A DNA stretch of 47,655 nucleotides from positions 1 through 47,655 of the forward strand of contig CAMWWH010000002.1 of the NCBI GenBank assembly GCA_947177975.1. The letters run 5' to 3'. The stretch comes from an uncultured Clostridia bacterium (GTDB lineage: Bacteria; Bacillota; Clostridia; Christensenellales; Borkfalkiaceae). This document shows positions 35,519 to 43,645 of the stretch, one piece after another (within the stretch, counting starts at the first letter, position 1; every line of letters starts with the position of its first letter). The notes beneath the pieces are model-generated. The model was not told the origin of the DNA, ran no database searches, and saw only the letters and a program-made list of their open reading frames with translations. The position numbers and the translations under genes are program-made.

Positions 35519-37126
35519 ATGGAAAAAGCGGAAAGGCAGAAAAAAAATTATACGCTCTTTACGGGCAAACAGCTTTTGTGGCTTATACTGCCCATTATTA
35601 TCGAGCAGATTTTTTCGTCGTCGCTCGGCTTTATAGATTCGATAATGGTCTCGAATATGCCCGGTGACAGCACGAGCGCAAGCCTGGCGGTAACCAATAT
35701 CGACTATATGAATAACCTGATTATCCAGCTTTTCTCGGCGTTTGCGACGGGCGGCGCGATAATCACTTCGCAGTCTCTCGGCGCAAAGGATTCCGACAGT
35801 GCGAAGAGCAGTGCAAAGCACATGCTTATGATAGTTATCATTGCTTCCTTTGTTATTGCGGCGCTTTCAATCGCCTTGAATTATCCGCTTTTAAGGCTTT
35901 TGTACAGCGATATCGACCCTTCGACACAGACCTTCAAGTTCCAGAGCATTTACTTTTATATAACCGCCGCGTCGTTCCCCTTCATAGGACTGTTCAACGC
36001 CTGCGCCGCGCTTTTAAGGGTTCAGCGCAAGAGCGTCGTTACAATGAGTTCGGCGGCAATCAGTTGCGGACTGAATGCGGGCATGAACGCAATATTCCTG
36101 TTCGTCGCAAAGCTGGGCGTAATGGGCGCGGCGCTCGCAACGCTTATCTGCCGTGCAATTCCCGCAGTTTATATGCTGATAATTTTGGGCGGAAAGAATA
36201 ACGCCGTGTGCGTGCGCATATTCGAAAAATTCCGCTTCGATAAGCAGATGATAAAAAAGATACTCCGCCTTGCGATTCCCGCAGGCATAGAGAGTTCGCT
36301 TTTCCAGCTCGGCAAGCTTTTGACGTCGACGTTCGTAAACGTCGGTTGCTATATTCAGCCCGTTTTAGACGGAAACGGTTTGCAGGTGGTAGAGGACGGA
36401 GTCAAGAAAACGATAAACGTTCAGGCGCTTGGCAACTCGGTTGCAAACCACGTGAACAACTACGCTTCGATGGTCGGCAGCGGCGTGGGCACGGCGTGCC
36501 TTACGGTTATCGGGCAGTCGGTGGGCACGGGCGACGTTGACCAATGCAAGCATTATATGAAGAAAATGTTTCTTCTGTCGTACATAGCAAACACTGTATG
36601 CGCTGCGCTTTTCCTCGGCTTTTCGATGTTTATTGTCCGTATGTGGAACTTCAAAGACGTAACGCCCGACCAGCTTTCTCTCATTCATCAGACTGCGCTT
36701 AACTGTCTGTATTTCTGTTTGTCCGTTCAGATTGTAACGTATCCGTTATCGTTCACGACGCCCGCCATTTTAAAGGCGACCAGCGACGTCAAATACGTTA
36801 TGTTCAGCGCGGTCATTTCAATGTTCCTGATGCGCGTGGGACTGGCGTTTATACTCACTACCGACAAGATTGCGGGCTTGCCTCAGCTGGGTGCGTTCGG
36901 CTACTGGATAGGTATGTGCTCGGACTGGGTATTGCGTTCGGTGCTCTTCTTGTCGAGACTGCTTACGGGCAAGTGGAAGAAGTCCTCGGGGCTGTTTAAA
37001 GAGCCCGCGGAAGTAATCGCGGCGGCAGAGGGTATTTCCTCAACGGTCGGGGAATGTTCGGGAAAAGAATTGATAAACGAAAATATCGCAAATACCGACG
37101 AAACGGACGAAAACGGCGGTAATTAA
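35519..37126 (+). CDS. MATE family multidrug/cation exporter
   Basis: The product has 535 residues. About twelve membrane helices are visible, beginning with LLWLILPIIIEQIFSSSLGF and FIDSIMVSNM, the typical N-lobe opening of MATE transporters, with a second lobe starting near ILRLAIPAGIESSLFQLGKL. It would export a small molecule using an ion gradient. A loop of about 30 residues near 270-305 and a polar C-terminal tail (about 495-535) are additions. I prefer the ATG at 35519, 8 bases after ACGGAG, to the GTG at 35510 that overlaps it. The next gene begins 21 bases after its stop. Confidence 0.9.
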   Translation: MEKAERQKKNYTLFTGKQLLWLILPIIIEQIFSSSLGFIDSIMVSNMPGDSTSASLAVTNIDYMNNLIIQLFSAFATGGAIITSQSLGAKDSDSAKSSAKHMLMIVIIASFVIAALSIALNYPLLRLLYSDIDPSTQTFKFQSIYFYITAASFPFIGLFNACAALLRVQRKSVVTMSSAAISCGLNAGMNAIFLFVAKLGVMGAALATLICRAIPAVYMLIILGGKNNAVCVRIFEKFRFDKQMIKKILRLAIPAGIESSLFQLGKLLTSTFVNVGCYIQPVLDGNGLQVVEDGVKKTINVQALGNSVANHVNNYASMVGSGVGTACLTVIGQSVGTGDVDQCKHYMKKMFLLSYIANTVCAALFLGFSMFIVRMWNFKDVTPDQLSLIHQTALNCLYFCLSVQIVTYPLSFTTPAILKATSDVKYVMFSAVISMFLMRVGLAFILTTDKIAGLPQLGAFGYWIGMCSDWVLRSVLFLSRLLTGKWKKSSGLFKEPAEVIAAAEGISSTVGECSGKELINENIANTDETDENGGN

Positions 37127-37147
37127 GGCATAGTAGGGGGTCAAACG

Positions 37148-38002
37148 ATGTTCAGACAGATGTTTGAGGAAAAATATATGCGTTTTCCCGAGGGAAAGTG
37201 CAAAGCGCTGACTTTTTCGTACGATGACGGCGTAAAGGCGGATATAAAGCTTTTGCAGATTTTCGGGAAGTACGGGTTAAAGGGTACGTTCAACTTAAAT
37301 TCCAAGTTGTTCGACTGTCAGTGCTGGCACGACCGAATGGACGAAAAGACCACCTTCGAAACGTTTGAAAACTGCGGACAGGAAATCGCAATGCACGGAG
37401 CGCGGCACATATTTATGGACAAAGTGCCCCTCTGCGAGGCGGTCAAGGAAGTCGTGGACAACCGTGCATACCTCGAAGAAAAATTCGGAAAAATAGTGCG
37501 TGGGTTCGCCTACGCGTACGGCGGTTATAACGAAGATATAAAGCGTATGTTAAAGGACTGCGGGGTTGCCTACGCGCGCACAACGCACTCGACTTACGGC
37601 TTTGAAATTCCTACCGATTGGTTGGAACTCAACCCCACGTGTCACCACACCGAAAAGGAGCTTTTGCCCCTTGCGGACAAGTTTTTTTCGAGCTCACCGA
37701 ACGACGAATTCAAGCACCGCGAGCCTTGGCTTTTTTACGTATGGGGGCACTCGTACGAGTTCGACGACAACAATAACTGGGATATAATCGAGGGGCTTTG
37801 CAAGCGCGCCTCGGAAAGCAAGAGCGAAATATGGCTTGCGACAAATATCGAAATTTACGATTACGTGCAGGCTTACAACCGCCTTGTTTTCTCGTTGGAC
37901 GGCGAGCGGGTGTACAACCCTTCGGCGGTTGACGTTTGGATAGAATTGCGCGGAAAAACGTATAAAATAGGCGCGGGTAAAACCGTTGCTTTTGATAAAT
38001 AA
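37148..38002 (+). CDS. Polysaccharide deacetylase family protein (NodB-like), cytoplasmic
   Basis: The product has 284 residues. The NodB fold shows FSYDDG (D26, D27) and MHGARH (H83 and H87) as metal-binding and catalytic residues, and a GFAYAYGGYNE block (119-129) in the position of motif 3. Members remove acetyl groups from sugars or act on related C-N bonds. There is no signal peptide, so it acts inside the cell. AGGGGG precedes the start. Lying between a MATE gene and a KduD-like dehydrogenase (19 bases downstream), it is probably part of a carbohydrate breakdown operon; the substrate is unknown. Confidence 0.85.
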   Translation: MFRQMFEEKYMRFPEGKCKALTFSYDDGVKADIKLLQIFGKYGLKGTFNLNSKLFDCQCWHDRMDEKTTFETFENCGQEIAMHGARHIFMDKVPLCEAVKEVVDNRAYLEEKFGKIVRGFAYAYGGYNEDIKRMLKDCGVAYARTTHSTYGFEIPTDWLELNPTCHHTEKELLPLADKFFSSSPNDEFKHREPWLFYVWGHSYEFDDNNNWDIIEGLCKRASESKSEIWLATNIEIYDYVQAYNRLVFSLDGERVYNPSAVDVWIELRGKTYKIGAGKTVAFDK

Positions 38003-38021
38003 ATTTTTCGGGGGAAACTGT

Positions 38022-38777
38022 ATGATATTAGATTTATTTTCTTTAAAGGGAAAAGTTGCGATTGTCACGGGCTCGAACACGGGACTGGGACAGGGTATTT
38101 GCAGGGCGTACGCCGAGGCGGGCGCAAAGGTCGTGGGCGTGTCGCGCAGACCGTCGACCGAGACCGAAGAGATTATCGGCAGTGAGAATTTTTACAACGT
38201 TATCGCCGACCTTTCTTCGTGCGACGTCATACCCGAGGTTATCGAAAAGACCATGGCGCGCTACGGGCGCATTGATATTCTCGTCAACAACGCGGGCATA
38301 ATCAAGCGTCAGGACAGTCTGGAATTTTCCGAAGAGAACTGGGACAGCGTTTTAAACGTAAATTTAAAGACGGTGTTTTTCTTAACGCAGGCGGTTGCCA
38401 AGCAGTTTATAAAGCAGGGCGGGGGCGGCAAGATAATCAATATCGCCTCGATGCTTTCCTATCAGGGCGGCATACGTGTGCCCTCGTACACGGCGAGCAA
38501 GTCTGCAATCAAGGGCATAACAATGACCCTTTCCAACGAGTGGGCAAAGTACGGAATTAACGTCAACGCGATAGCTCCCGGCTATATGGCTACGAACAAC
38601 ACGCAGCAGCTCCGTCAGGACGAGGAGCGCAGTGCGGATATTCTTTCTCGCATACCCGCGGGCAGGTGGGGAACTCCCGCCGACCTGGAGGGCGCGGCGG
38701 TCTATCTTGCAAGCGCGGCTTCCGACTACGTCAACGGCTTCACATTAGCTGTAGATGGTGGTTGGTTAGGTAGATAA
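38022..38777 (+). CDS. kduD: KduD-like short-chain dehydrogenase (2-deoxy-D-gluconate 3-dehydrogenase type)
   Basis: The product has 251 residues. The opening FSLKGKVAIVTGSNTGLGQG is the KduD pattern; the nucleotide-binding glycines, NNAG (89-92) and the catalytic set N113, S143, Y156, K160 (YTASK) are all present. KduD reduces or oxidises 5-keto-4-deoxyuronate-derived sugars with NAD(H) on the way to KDG. I start at the ATG at 38022, preceded by GGGG, instead of an in-frame ATG at 37986 inside the previous gene. A KDPG aldolase gene at the end of the window would lie in the same pathway. Closely related dehydrogenases could act on other sugars. Confidence 0.85.
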   Translation: MILDLFSLKGKVAIVTGSNTGLGQGICRAYAEAGAKVVGVSRRPSTETEEIIGSENFYNVIADLSSCDVIPEVIEKTMARYGRIDILVNNAGIIKRQDSLEFSEENWDSVLNVNLKTVFFLTQAVAKQFIKQGGGGKIINIASMLSYQGGIRVPSYTASKSAIKGITMTLSNEWAKYGINVNAIAPGYMATNNTQQLRQDEERSADILSRIPAGRWGTPADLEGAAVYLASAASDYVNGFTLAVDGGWLGR

Positions 38778-38805
38778 AATTTTTATTCGGATAACGTTCA
38801 AATAT

Positions 38806-38834
38806 TTGATAATTTATAAATTATATGCTACAAT
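38806..38834 (+). promoter_or_regulatory. Promoter of glyA
   Basis: TTGATA (38806-38811) and TACAAT (38829-38834) are 17 bases apart in an AT-rich gap. ACGGAG precedes the start codon. No glycine or purine riboswitch is apparent in the short leader. Confidence 0.65.
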
Positions 38835-38868
38835 TACTGCATAATTATAAATTTTTACGGAGTTTAAT

Positions 38869-40119
38869 ATGATAGACATATCCTTAATCGAACAGACCGA
38901 TCCCGAAGTTGCCGAGGCTTTAAAGCTCGAACTTGCACGTCAGCAGGGCAATATAGAGCTGATTGCCAGCGAAAACTTCGTATCCCCCGCAGTGCTTGCC
39001 GCGGCGGGCAGTCACCTTACGAACAAGTACGCAGAGGGTTATCCCGCGCACCGTTATTACGGCGGCTGTCAGTTCGTCGACATTGCGGAAGATTTGGCGC
39101 GCAACCGCTTAAAGGAAATCTTCGGTTGCGAGTACTGCAACGTTCAGCCTCATTCGGGCGCGAGCGCAAACCTCGCGGTGTTCTTCGCAATGCTGCAGCC
39201 GGGCGACACGGTTATGGGTATGAACCTCGCTCACGGCGGACACCTTTCGCACGGCTCGCCCGTAAACATTTCGGGTAAGTATTTCAATATCGTGCCCTAC
39301 GGCGTAAGCGAGAGCGAACAGGTCATCGACTACGACGAAATGGAGAAAATAGCGGTGGAGTGCAAGCCCAAGATGATAGTTTCGGGCGCGAGCGCGTACC
39401 CCCGCGTAATCGACTTTAAGAGAATACGCGAAATCTGCGATAAGGTCGGCGCGCTTATGATGGTCGACATCGCGCACATTGCGGGTCTGGTTGCGGCTGG
39501 ACTTCACCCCTCGCCCGTGCCTTACGCGGACTTCGTAACGACCACCACGCATAAAACCCTGCGCGGTCCTCGCGGCGGCGTAATTATGTGCAAGGAGGAG
39601 TACGGCAAGGCGATTGACAAGGCGGTGTTCCCCGGCATACAGGGCGGACCTTTGATGCATATAATCGCGGCGAAGGCGGTGGCTTTCAAGGAAGCGTTAC
39701 AGCCCGAATTCAAGGAATATCAGAAGCAGATTGTAAAGAACGCGGCGGCTATGGCGGACGAGTTCACCAAGCTCGGCGTAAAGATGGTATCGGGCGGCAC
39801 GGACAACCACCTTATACTTTTAAATCTGACGGACAAGGGTATGACGGGCAAGGAGCTCGAACATATGCTTGACGAGGTGCATATCACGGTCAACAAGAAC
39901 GCGATACCTTTCGATACGCAGAAGCCTTTCGTGACGAGCGGCATAAGAATAGGCACACCCGCAATGACCTCGCGCGGAATGAAAGAGCCCGAGGCGCGCA
40001 AGATTGCTCAGCTTATCGCCGAGATAATCGACAAGAAGGAAGCGGCTTACGAGTACGTAACTGCGGAAGTCGCAAAGCTTTGCAAAGCGTTTCCCTTATA
40101 TGCCGATTGTGTAAAATAA
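38869..40119 (+). CDS. glyA: Serine hydroxymethyltransferase
   Basis: The product has 416 residues, the normal bacterial length. It interconverts serine and glycine with tetrahydrofolate in the cytoplasm, feeding one-carbon units. [12 protein letters not shown] (31-42), [11 protein letters not shown] (61-71) and the PLP-lysine motif [14 protein letters not shown] with K229 are all intact. It has its own promoter and a strong terminator, so it is a single-gene unit. Confidence 0.97.
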   Translation: MIDISLIEQTDPEVAEALKLELARQQGNIELIASENFVSPAVLAAAGSHLTNKYAEGYPAHRYYGGCQFVDIAEDLARNRLKEIFGCEYCNVQPHSGASANLAVFFAMLQPGDTVMGMNLAHGGHLSHGSPVNISGKYFNIVPYGVSESEQVIDYDEMEKIAVECKPKMIVSGASAYPRVIDFKRIREICDKVGALMMVDIAHIAGLVAAGLHPSPVPYADFVTTTTHKTLRGPRGGVIMCKEEYGKAIDKAVFPGIQGGPLMHIIAAKAVAFKEALQPEFKEYQKQIVKNAAAMADEFTKLGVKMVSGGTDNHLILLNLTDKGMTGKELEHMLDEVHITVNKNAIPFDTQKPFVTSGIRIGTPAMTSRGMKEPEARKIAQLIAEIIDKKEAAYEYVTAEVAKLCKAFPLYADCVK

Positions 40120-40133
40120 TTTAACAACAATGA

Positions 40134-40170
40134 AGCCCCGCGGCGAAAATTCGCCGCGGGGCTGTTTTTT
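40134..40170. terminator. Terminator of glyA and of the convergent XRE gene
   Basis: A 13-bp stem (agccccgcggcga 40134-40146 and its complement 40151-40163) around AAAT is followed by GTTTTTTT. The T-run reaches the stop codon of the minus-strand regulator gene. Its core resembles terminators at 26085, 40702, 43646 and 46981. Confidence 0.9.
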
Positions 40171-40379
40171 TAATAATCGCTTTTGCCCAACAGATAATCG
40201 ACGGTAACACCGAAATAGTCGCTAATCTTCCATAGCGCCGCCATATCTGGTTCAGTAACGCCGTTTTCCCAATACGAGATTTTACGTTGGGTAAGCCCAA
40301 GCTCTTTTGCAAGCGCCTCTTGCTTCAACCCTCTCTCTTTTCTCAAAGATTTCAGTCTTTCCGCAAACAAAATATTCAT
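40170..40379 (-). CDS. Small XRE-family transcription regulator (module A)
   Basis: The product has 69 residues. It is little more than one helix-turn-helix: LKSLRKERGLKQEALAKELG then LTQRKISYWENG, ending in VDYLLGK. The longer reading to 40553 would run antisense through the divergent small gene and is rejected. A TACAAT box ends 6 bases before the ATG, implying a leaderless mRNA. It is divergent from the small protein gene at 40477, and two palindromic sites lie over both promoters, so it probably represses both itself and that gene. Confidence 0.85.
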   Translation of the reverse strand: MNILFAERLKSLRKERGLKQEALAKELGLTQRKISYWENGVTEPDMAALWKISDYFGVTVDYLLGKSDY

Positions 40380-40385
40380 ACTGAA

Positions 40386-40441
40386 ATTGTAGATAAAAAC
40401 CGTCTTAATTTGTTGACATAGACAAAAACTGTCTGTAAAAT
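40386..40441. promoter_or_regulatory. Divergent promoters with two palindromic operator sites (module A)
   Basis: The plus-strand promoter is TTGACA (40413-40418), 17 bases, TAAAAT (40436-40441). The minus-strand -10 is TACAAT (40391-40386). Two related sites of the form AGAYAAAAACYGTCT lie at 40391-40405 and 40420-40434; the second is a perfect AGACA/TGTCT inverted repeat with a 5-base centre. One site touches the minus -10, the other fills the plus-promoter spacer, as expected for an autoregulating XRE repressor. Confidence 0.7.
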
Positions 40442-40476
40442 ATAGTTTATACAAATTGTTAAAAGGAGTACTGTTT

Positions 40477-40695
40477 ATGGACAAAAAATTTTTAAAAAAG
40501 TTAAGGGAAGAAAAGGAAGCGTATGACGAGCTTAAAAACGAGCCGCCGTTCAAGGGCGAGGAATTTGCGGAAGAGATAGCGCCGCTGTTAGACGACTATT
40601 TCGAAGGTGAATTTCAATTTGACGGAAAAGAGGTAGTATGCAAATTTGCAAACGGTCAGACATTTCTTCTTAAAGCGGAAGAAGTCAAGCAGTAA
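40477..40695 (+). CDS. Small protein of module A (EEIxPLL...NGQxFxL family)
   Basis: The product has 72 residues and no recognised domain. The ATG at 40477 follows AAGGAG; an ATG at 40456 is upstream of that site. After a charged N-terminus (KKLREEKEAYDELK) comes EEIAPLLDDYFEG, then KFANGQTFLLKAEE. The second half aligns with the 59-residue protein at 45470: EEI, PLL, two glycines, NGQ, F and L are shared. Both are divergent from XRE regulators. It is soluble, with no signal or membrane segment. A toxin, antitoxin, or modulator of the regulator are all possible; the sequence does not decide. Confidence 0.75.
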   Translation: MDKKFLKKLREEKEAYDELKNEPPFKGEEFAEEIAPLLDDYFEGEFQFDGKEVVCKFANGQTFLLKAEEVKQ

Positions 40696-40701
40696 TTGGA
40701 A

Positions 40702-40740
40702 AGCCGCGCGGCGAAATTTTTTCGCCGCGCGGCTGTTATT
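40702..40740. terminator. Terminator between the module A small gene and a membrane XRE gene
   Basis: A 15-bp stem of the form agccgcgcggcgaaa (40702-40716) and its complement (40720-40734) is followed by the weak T-run GTTATTATTT. It lies between convergent genes. Confidence 0.75.
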
Positions 40741-41719
40741 ATTTATGATCGTCTTTCGCGTTTAACATTGCGCCTATTATGCCGCAGACAATACCGCCCA
40801 CGGGGAACACTACCCAGCCGGGGTGCCAAAGGTTCCAAACGAATCCGAGCACCAAAAACACCGCCGTCGCCGTCAGCATAATTATGCCGCCCAAAGCGTT
40901 TTTCAGCTTTTCGCGCGGGGAGGGGTTGAGTTCTCTGCCCGTCACCGCATTGTATTCCGAAACGTCGAATTTGGTTTTCTGAATACCTAAATATACAAGC
41001 CCGCATACCGAAACGGCTACTATCAGCAGAAACGCCGCCGTAACGTAGCAGTAGGCGTCGTCGCCTCCGCTTAAAATTTTGTTATCTATAAGCGCGGATA
41101 AAACTACGAGCATAACTACGCCGAGTAAAATGCCCGAAACAAAGCAAGCCATAGCCACGGGAAACCTTTTTGAAAATTTTCGGACTTCGTCTTCGGTAAA
41201 CACGTTTTTCATAACGGGGTGCGCCCTTCTGAACCTGTCGTGGTCAATGCCCGAAAATACAAACAGAAATACCGCAACCGCAGTGCACGCAAGCACGGCA
41301 ACCGCGCCCATTGCAGCCACAAGGTTTGCTGTTTTGCCGGTTAGCGTCTGCGAGTATCCCGCTAAGCCTACGCATGCCGCCACGCCCAGAATAATCAGGA
41401 ATACGCCCAGCGCAATTCTGAGAGAAAACCCGTCCATATGCCGCGCAAAACCGTGTTCGTCGGGGGATATATGCCATTCAATACCCGTTTCCGCGTCTTT
41501 TTCGATTTCCGTCTGGCGGGTTAAATCGCCGCGCAGTAAATCGTCGAGCGATACGTTGAATTTGTCGCAAAGAGCAATAAGCTTTTCCGTTTCGGGGTAC
41601 GCCTCGCCCGTTTCCCATTTCGAAACCGACTGCCTCGACACGTCCAAGCTGTCGGCAAGATCCTCCTGAGTGATACGGTTTTTCTTTCTTAAATAATACA
41701 GGTTTTCGGCAAACGCCAT
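40739..41719 (-). CDS. XRE regulator with a C-terminal membrane domain
   Basis: The product has 326 residues from the ATG at 41719, which follows GGGAGG by 8 bases (a TTG at 41737 lacks one). Residues 1-65 are a helix-turn-helix: NRITQEDLADSLDVSRQSVSKWETG, ending in SLDDLLRGD. About five membrane helices follow (for example LRIALGVFLIILGVAACVG), so the regulator is membrane-bound and may sense an envelope or lipid signal. Direct repeats just upstream of its own promoter (41784-41830) are likely binding sites. Members of this type are common in Clostridia but their signals are mostly unknown. Confidence 0.85.
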   Translation of the reverse strand: MAFAENLYYLRKKNRITQEDLADSLDVSRQSVSKWETGEAYPETEKLIALCDKFNVSLDDLLRGDLTRQTEIEKDAETGIEWHISPDEHGFARHMDGFSLRIALGVFLIILGVAACVGLAGYSQTLTGKTANLVAAMGAVAVLACTAVAVFLFVFSGIDHDRFRRAHPVMKNVFTEDEVRKFSKRFPVAMACFVSGILLGVVMLVVLSALIDNKILSGGDDAYCYVTAAFLLIVAVSVCGLVYLGIQKTKFDVSEYNAVTGRELNPSPREKLKNALGGIIMLTATAVFLVLGFVWNLWHPGWVVFPVGGIVCGIIGAMLNAKDDHK

Positions 41720-41754
41720 TTTGTTTTCCTCCCGCAATTCGGTTTTTCGTAAGT

Positions 41755-41783
41755 ATTGTAAAATCTGCGCGGAAAAATATCAA
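41755..41783 (-). promoter_or_regulatory. Promoter of the membrane XRE gene
   Basis: On the minus strand TTGATA (41783-41778) and TACAAT (41760-41755) are 17 bases apart, followed by a leader of about 28 bases with GGGAGG. Confidence 0.7.
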
Positions 41784-41830
41784 CCAACTTGCGTTAGCAA
41801 TCGAAATTATTCGCGCAACTTGCGGTTGCA
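41784..41830. repeat. Direct repeats upstream of the membrane XRE promoter
   Basis: CAACTTGCGTTAGCA (41785-41799) and CAACTTGCGGTTGCA (41816-41830) differ at two positions and start 31 bases apart, about three turns of the helix. They abut the -35 box of the minus-strand regulator and lie about 35 bases upstream of the DegV promoter, so they may be operators for either. Confidence 0.6.
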
Positions 41831-41865
41831 TTTTTAAAAATTAAGTGAAATAATTGTCGAAAGCA

Positions 41866-41894
41866 TTGTAATTTTTTCGGCGCGGTGTTATTAT
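41866..41894 (+). promoter_or_regulatory. Promoter of the DegV gene
   Basis: TTGTAA (41866-41871) and TATTAT (41889-41894) are 17 bases apart. The ATG at 41902 lies 7 bases beyond the -10 box, so the transcript should begin at or next to the start codon. Confidence 0.68.
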
Positions 41895-41901
41895 CCCGAT
41901 T

Positions 41902-42747
41902 ATGAAAATAAAAATTACGTCGGATTCGACCTGCGATTTAAGTAAAGATTTAATCGAAAGTAATGATATCGGAATATTTCCGCTCACGGTTGTTCTCGGT
42001 GAAAAAAGCTATAAGGACGGTGAAATTGCGCCGTCGGATATTTTTACGTACGTAAAAGAAAACAATCAACTGCCCAAAACGGCGGCGGGTACGTCGGAAG
42101 AGTATGCCGATTTTTTCACCCGCAATATTGAAAATTACGACGCGCTGATACATTTCAACATATCCTCGCAGGCGTCCTCGTCGCACTCGGCGGCTTGCGT
42201 TGCGGCAAAGAATTTCGGCGGCAAGGTGTACGTTATCGACAGCCGCGCTCTGTCGACGGGGCAGGGACTTTTAGTGTTGAAGGCGTGCGATATGGCGCAA
42301 GAGGGACTAACCGCGCAGGAAATCTGCGAAAGCGTTAACGCGCTGAGGATTAAGGTCAACACCTCGTTCGTTCCCGACGCGCTGGACTATCTGCACAAGG
42401 GCGGTCGGTGCTCGCTTGCGGCGCTTATCGGCGCGCGCGTTTTGAAGCTACACCCGATGATATGCGAGAACGAACAGGGTCAGCTCATAGCCAAAAAGAA
42501 GTATATGGGCGGAATGGAGCGGTGCATAAAGACCTACGCCGCCGACCTCAAAGCGGCTTATCCTGCATACGATAAAACACGGTGCTTTATAACTCACAGC
42601 TCGGCGGATAAAGAGCTTGTAGACCTTGCAAAAAACTTAGTCGCGGAGTATTTTGATTTCGATAAAGTGATTGAAACGGTCGCGGGGAGTATAGTCACGA
42701 GCCACTGCGGAAGGAACACTCTGGGTATTCTTTTCATATCCTTGTAA
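41902..42747 (+). CDS. DegV family fatty-acid-binding protein
   Basis: The product has 281 residues, the normal family size. The opening SDSTCDL (7-13), the TAAGTS segment (60-65), the serine-rich NISSQASSSHSAA (86-98) and HKGGRCSLAALIG are family marks; T60 and a serine near 92-94 would hold the fatty acid carboxylate. Such proteins present fatty acids to FakA for phosphorylation (FakB role), linking lipid uptake to phospholipid synthesis; no fakA is in the window. There is no Shine-Dalgarno, and the promoter position implies a leaderless mRNA. Confidence 0.92.
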   Translation: MKIKITSDSTCDLSKDLIESNDIGIFPLTVVLGEKSYKDGEIAPSDIFTYVKENNQLPKTAAGTSEEYADFFTRNIENYDALIHFNISSQASSSHSAACVAAKNFGGKVYVIDSRALSTGQGLLVLKACDMAQEGLTAQEICESVNALRIKVNTSFVPDALDYLHKGGRCSLAALIGARVLKLHPMICENEQGQLIAKKKYMGGMERCIKTYAADLKAAYPAYDKTRCFITHSSADKELVDLAKNLVAEYFDFDKVIETVAGSIVTSHCGRNTLGILFISL

Positions 42748-42754
42748 ATTTTTC

Positions 42755-42783
42755 TTGACAATTCAAAAACGCGGAAATATAAT
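42755..42783 (+). promoter_or_regulatory. Consensus promoter of the FMN riboswitch/ribU unit
   Basis: TTGACA (42755-42760) and TATAAT (42778-42783) are exactly 17 bases apart, a perfect consensus. Transcription would begin near 42790, just ahead of the riboswitch. Confidence 0.9.
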
Positions 42784-42796
42784 CTAACTACAATTT

Positions 42797-42919
42797 AACG
42801 TTCTTTGGGGCGGGGTGCAATTCCCCACCGGCAGTAAAGTCTGCGAAGAGTTTTTAAAACTCCCGATACGGTGTGATTCCGTAACCGACGGTTAAAGTCC
42901 GGATGATAAAAGAATTTTA
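42797..42919 (+). ncRNA. FMN riboswitch (RFN element)
   Basis: The conserved RFN core is visible: a closing stem (ttcttt near 42801 with aaagaat near 42908), GGGGCGGGGTGCAATTCCCC with ACCGGCAGT, an ACTCCCGA segment, and CCGACGGTTAAAGTCCGGATG at the 3' side. It binds FMN and, when bound, favours the downstream terminator, switching off the riboflavin importer gene. It lies between the promoter at 42755 and ribU. Confidence 0.95.
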
Positions 42920-42945
42920 AAGCGGTAATAATATCGTTTTGTTTG

Positions 42946-42974
42946 CGCTCCGAAAATTTTTCGGAGCGTTTTTT
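42946..42974 (+). terminator. Riboswitch-controlled terminator ahead of ribU
   Basis: The stem cgctccgaaaa (42946-42956) and ttttcggagcg (42958-42968) is followed by six T. It is the expression platform of the FMN riboswitch and lies 17 bases before the ribU start. Confidence 0.92.
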
Positions 42975-42990
42975 ATTGCGAGGTGAATTT

Positions 42991-43638
42991 ATGGAAGAGC
43001 AAATTAAAATGAGCAAAGGTCAAGCGTTTAAACAGTACTTTACGGCGACGAGGATATCCTTCCTTGCGGTGTTTACCGCGCTGTCGTTTATTCTTCGGCT
43101 GCCTTGGTTCGAGTTTTATATTATCCCCGCGGTCAGCTTTTTAAAGGTTGATTTCTCGGGCGTGTTCGTGATGATTGCGGGCTTTGCGTTAGGACCCGTC
43201 GCGGGCGTAATCGTAAGCGTGCTCAAAGAAATTCTGTACGGGGTCGCGTTCTCGCAGACGGTGGGAGTAGGCGAGCTTGCAAACATTCTGATTATGCTCC
43301 CGTATATTCTTATCCCGACTATCCTGTACAAGAAATTCAAGGGCATAAAAGCCGTGCTAATAGCCATAGCGGCGGGCTGCGTGTGTCAGGTTGCCTGGTC
43401 GGTGCCCGTCAACTATCTGCTGACCTTTCCGTTCTATCTCAATCTGTACGCGCATATGCCGTGGCGCGCGGGAATGGACTTTTATCTTACGGTATGGTAC
43501 TGGGCTTTCCTTTTCAATTTCGTAAAGACCGTGCTGATATCGGTTGTCACTCTCATAATCTACAAGCCTCTTTCGATGCTGATTAAAAAGACCAACGAGA
43601 AGTTTGCCTCGGTAAAGCGTAAGAAAACAACAGAATAA
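42991..43638 (+). CDS. ribU: Riboflavin ECF transporter S component (RibU)
   Basis: The product has 215 residues. The ATG at 42991 follows GCGAGGTG; a reading from 42943 would overlap the terminator hairpin and is rejected. About five or six hydrophobic helices are present, with the ECF S-component hallmark region FLKVDFSGVFVMIAGFALGPVAG near residues 50-72. It binds riboflavin or FMN precursors in the membrane and is driven by a shared ECF energising module encoded elsewhere. The FMN riboswitch upstream fixes the substrate with good confidence. Confidence 0.94.
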   Translation: MEEQIKMSKGQAFKQYFTATRISFLAVFTALSFILRLPWFEFYIIPAVSFLKVDFSGVFVMIAGFALGPVAGVIVSVLKEILYGVAFSQTVGVGELANILIMLPYILIPTILYKKFKGIKAVLIAIAAGCVCQVAWSVPVNYLLTFPFYLNLYAHMPWRAGMDFYLTVWYWAFLFNFVKTVLISVVTLIIYKPLSMLIKKTNEKFASVKRKKTTE

Positions 43639-43645
43639 AAAAATA

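Noticed and set aside
40380-40553. Longer N-terminus for the module A regulator
   Set aside because: It would run antisense through the divergent gene and both promoters, and the helix-turn-helix starts right after the ATG at 40379.
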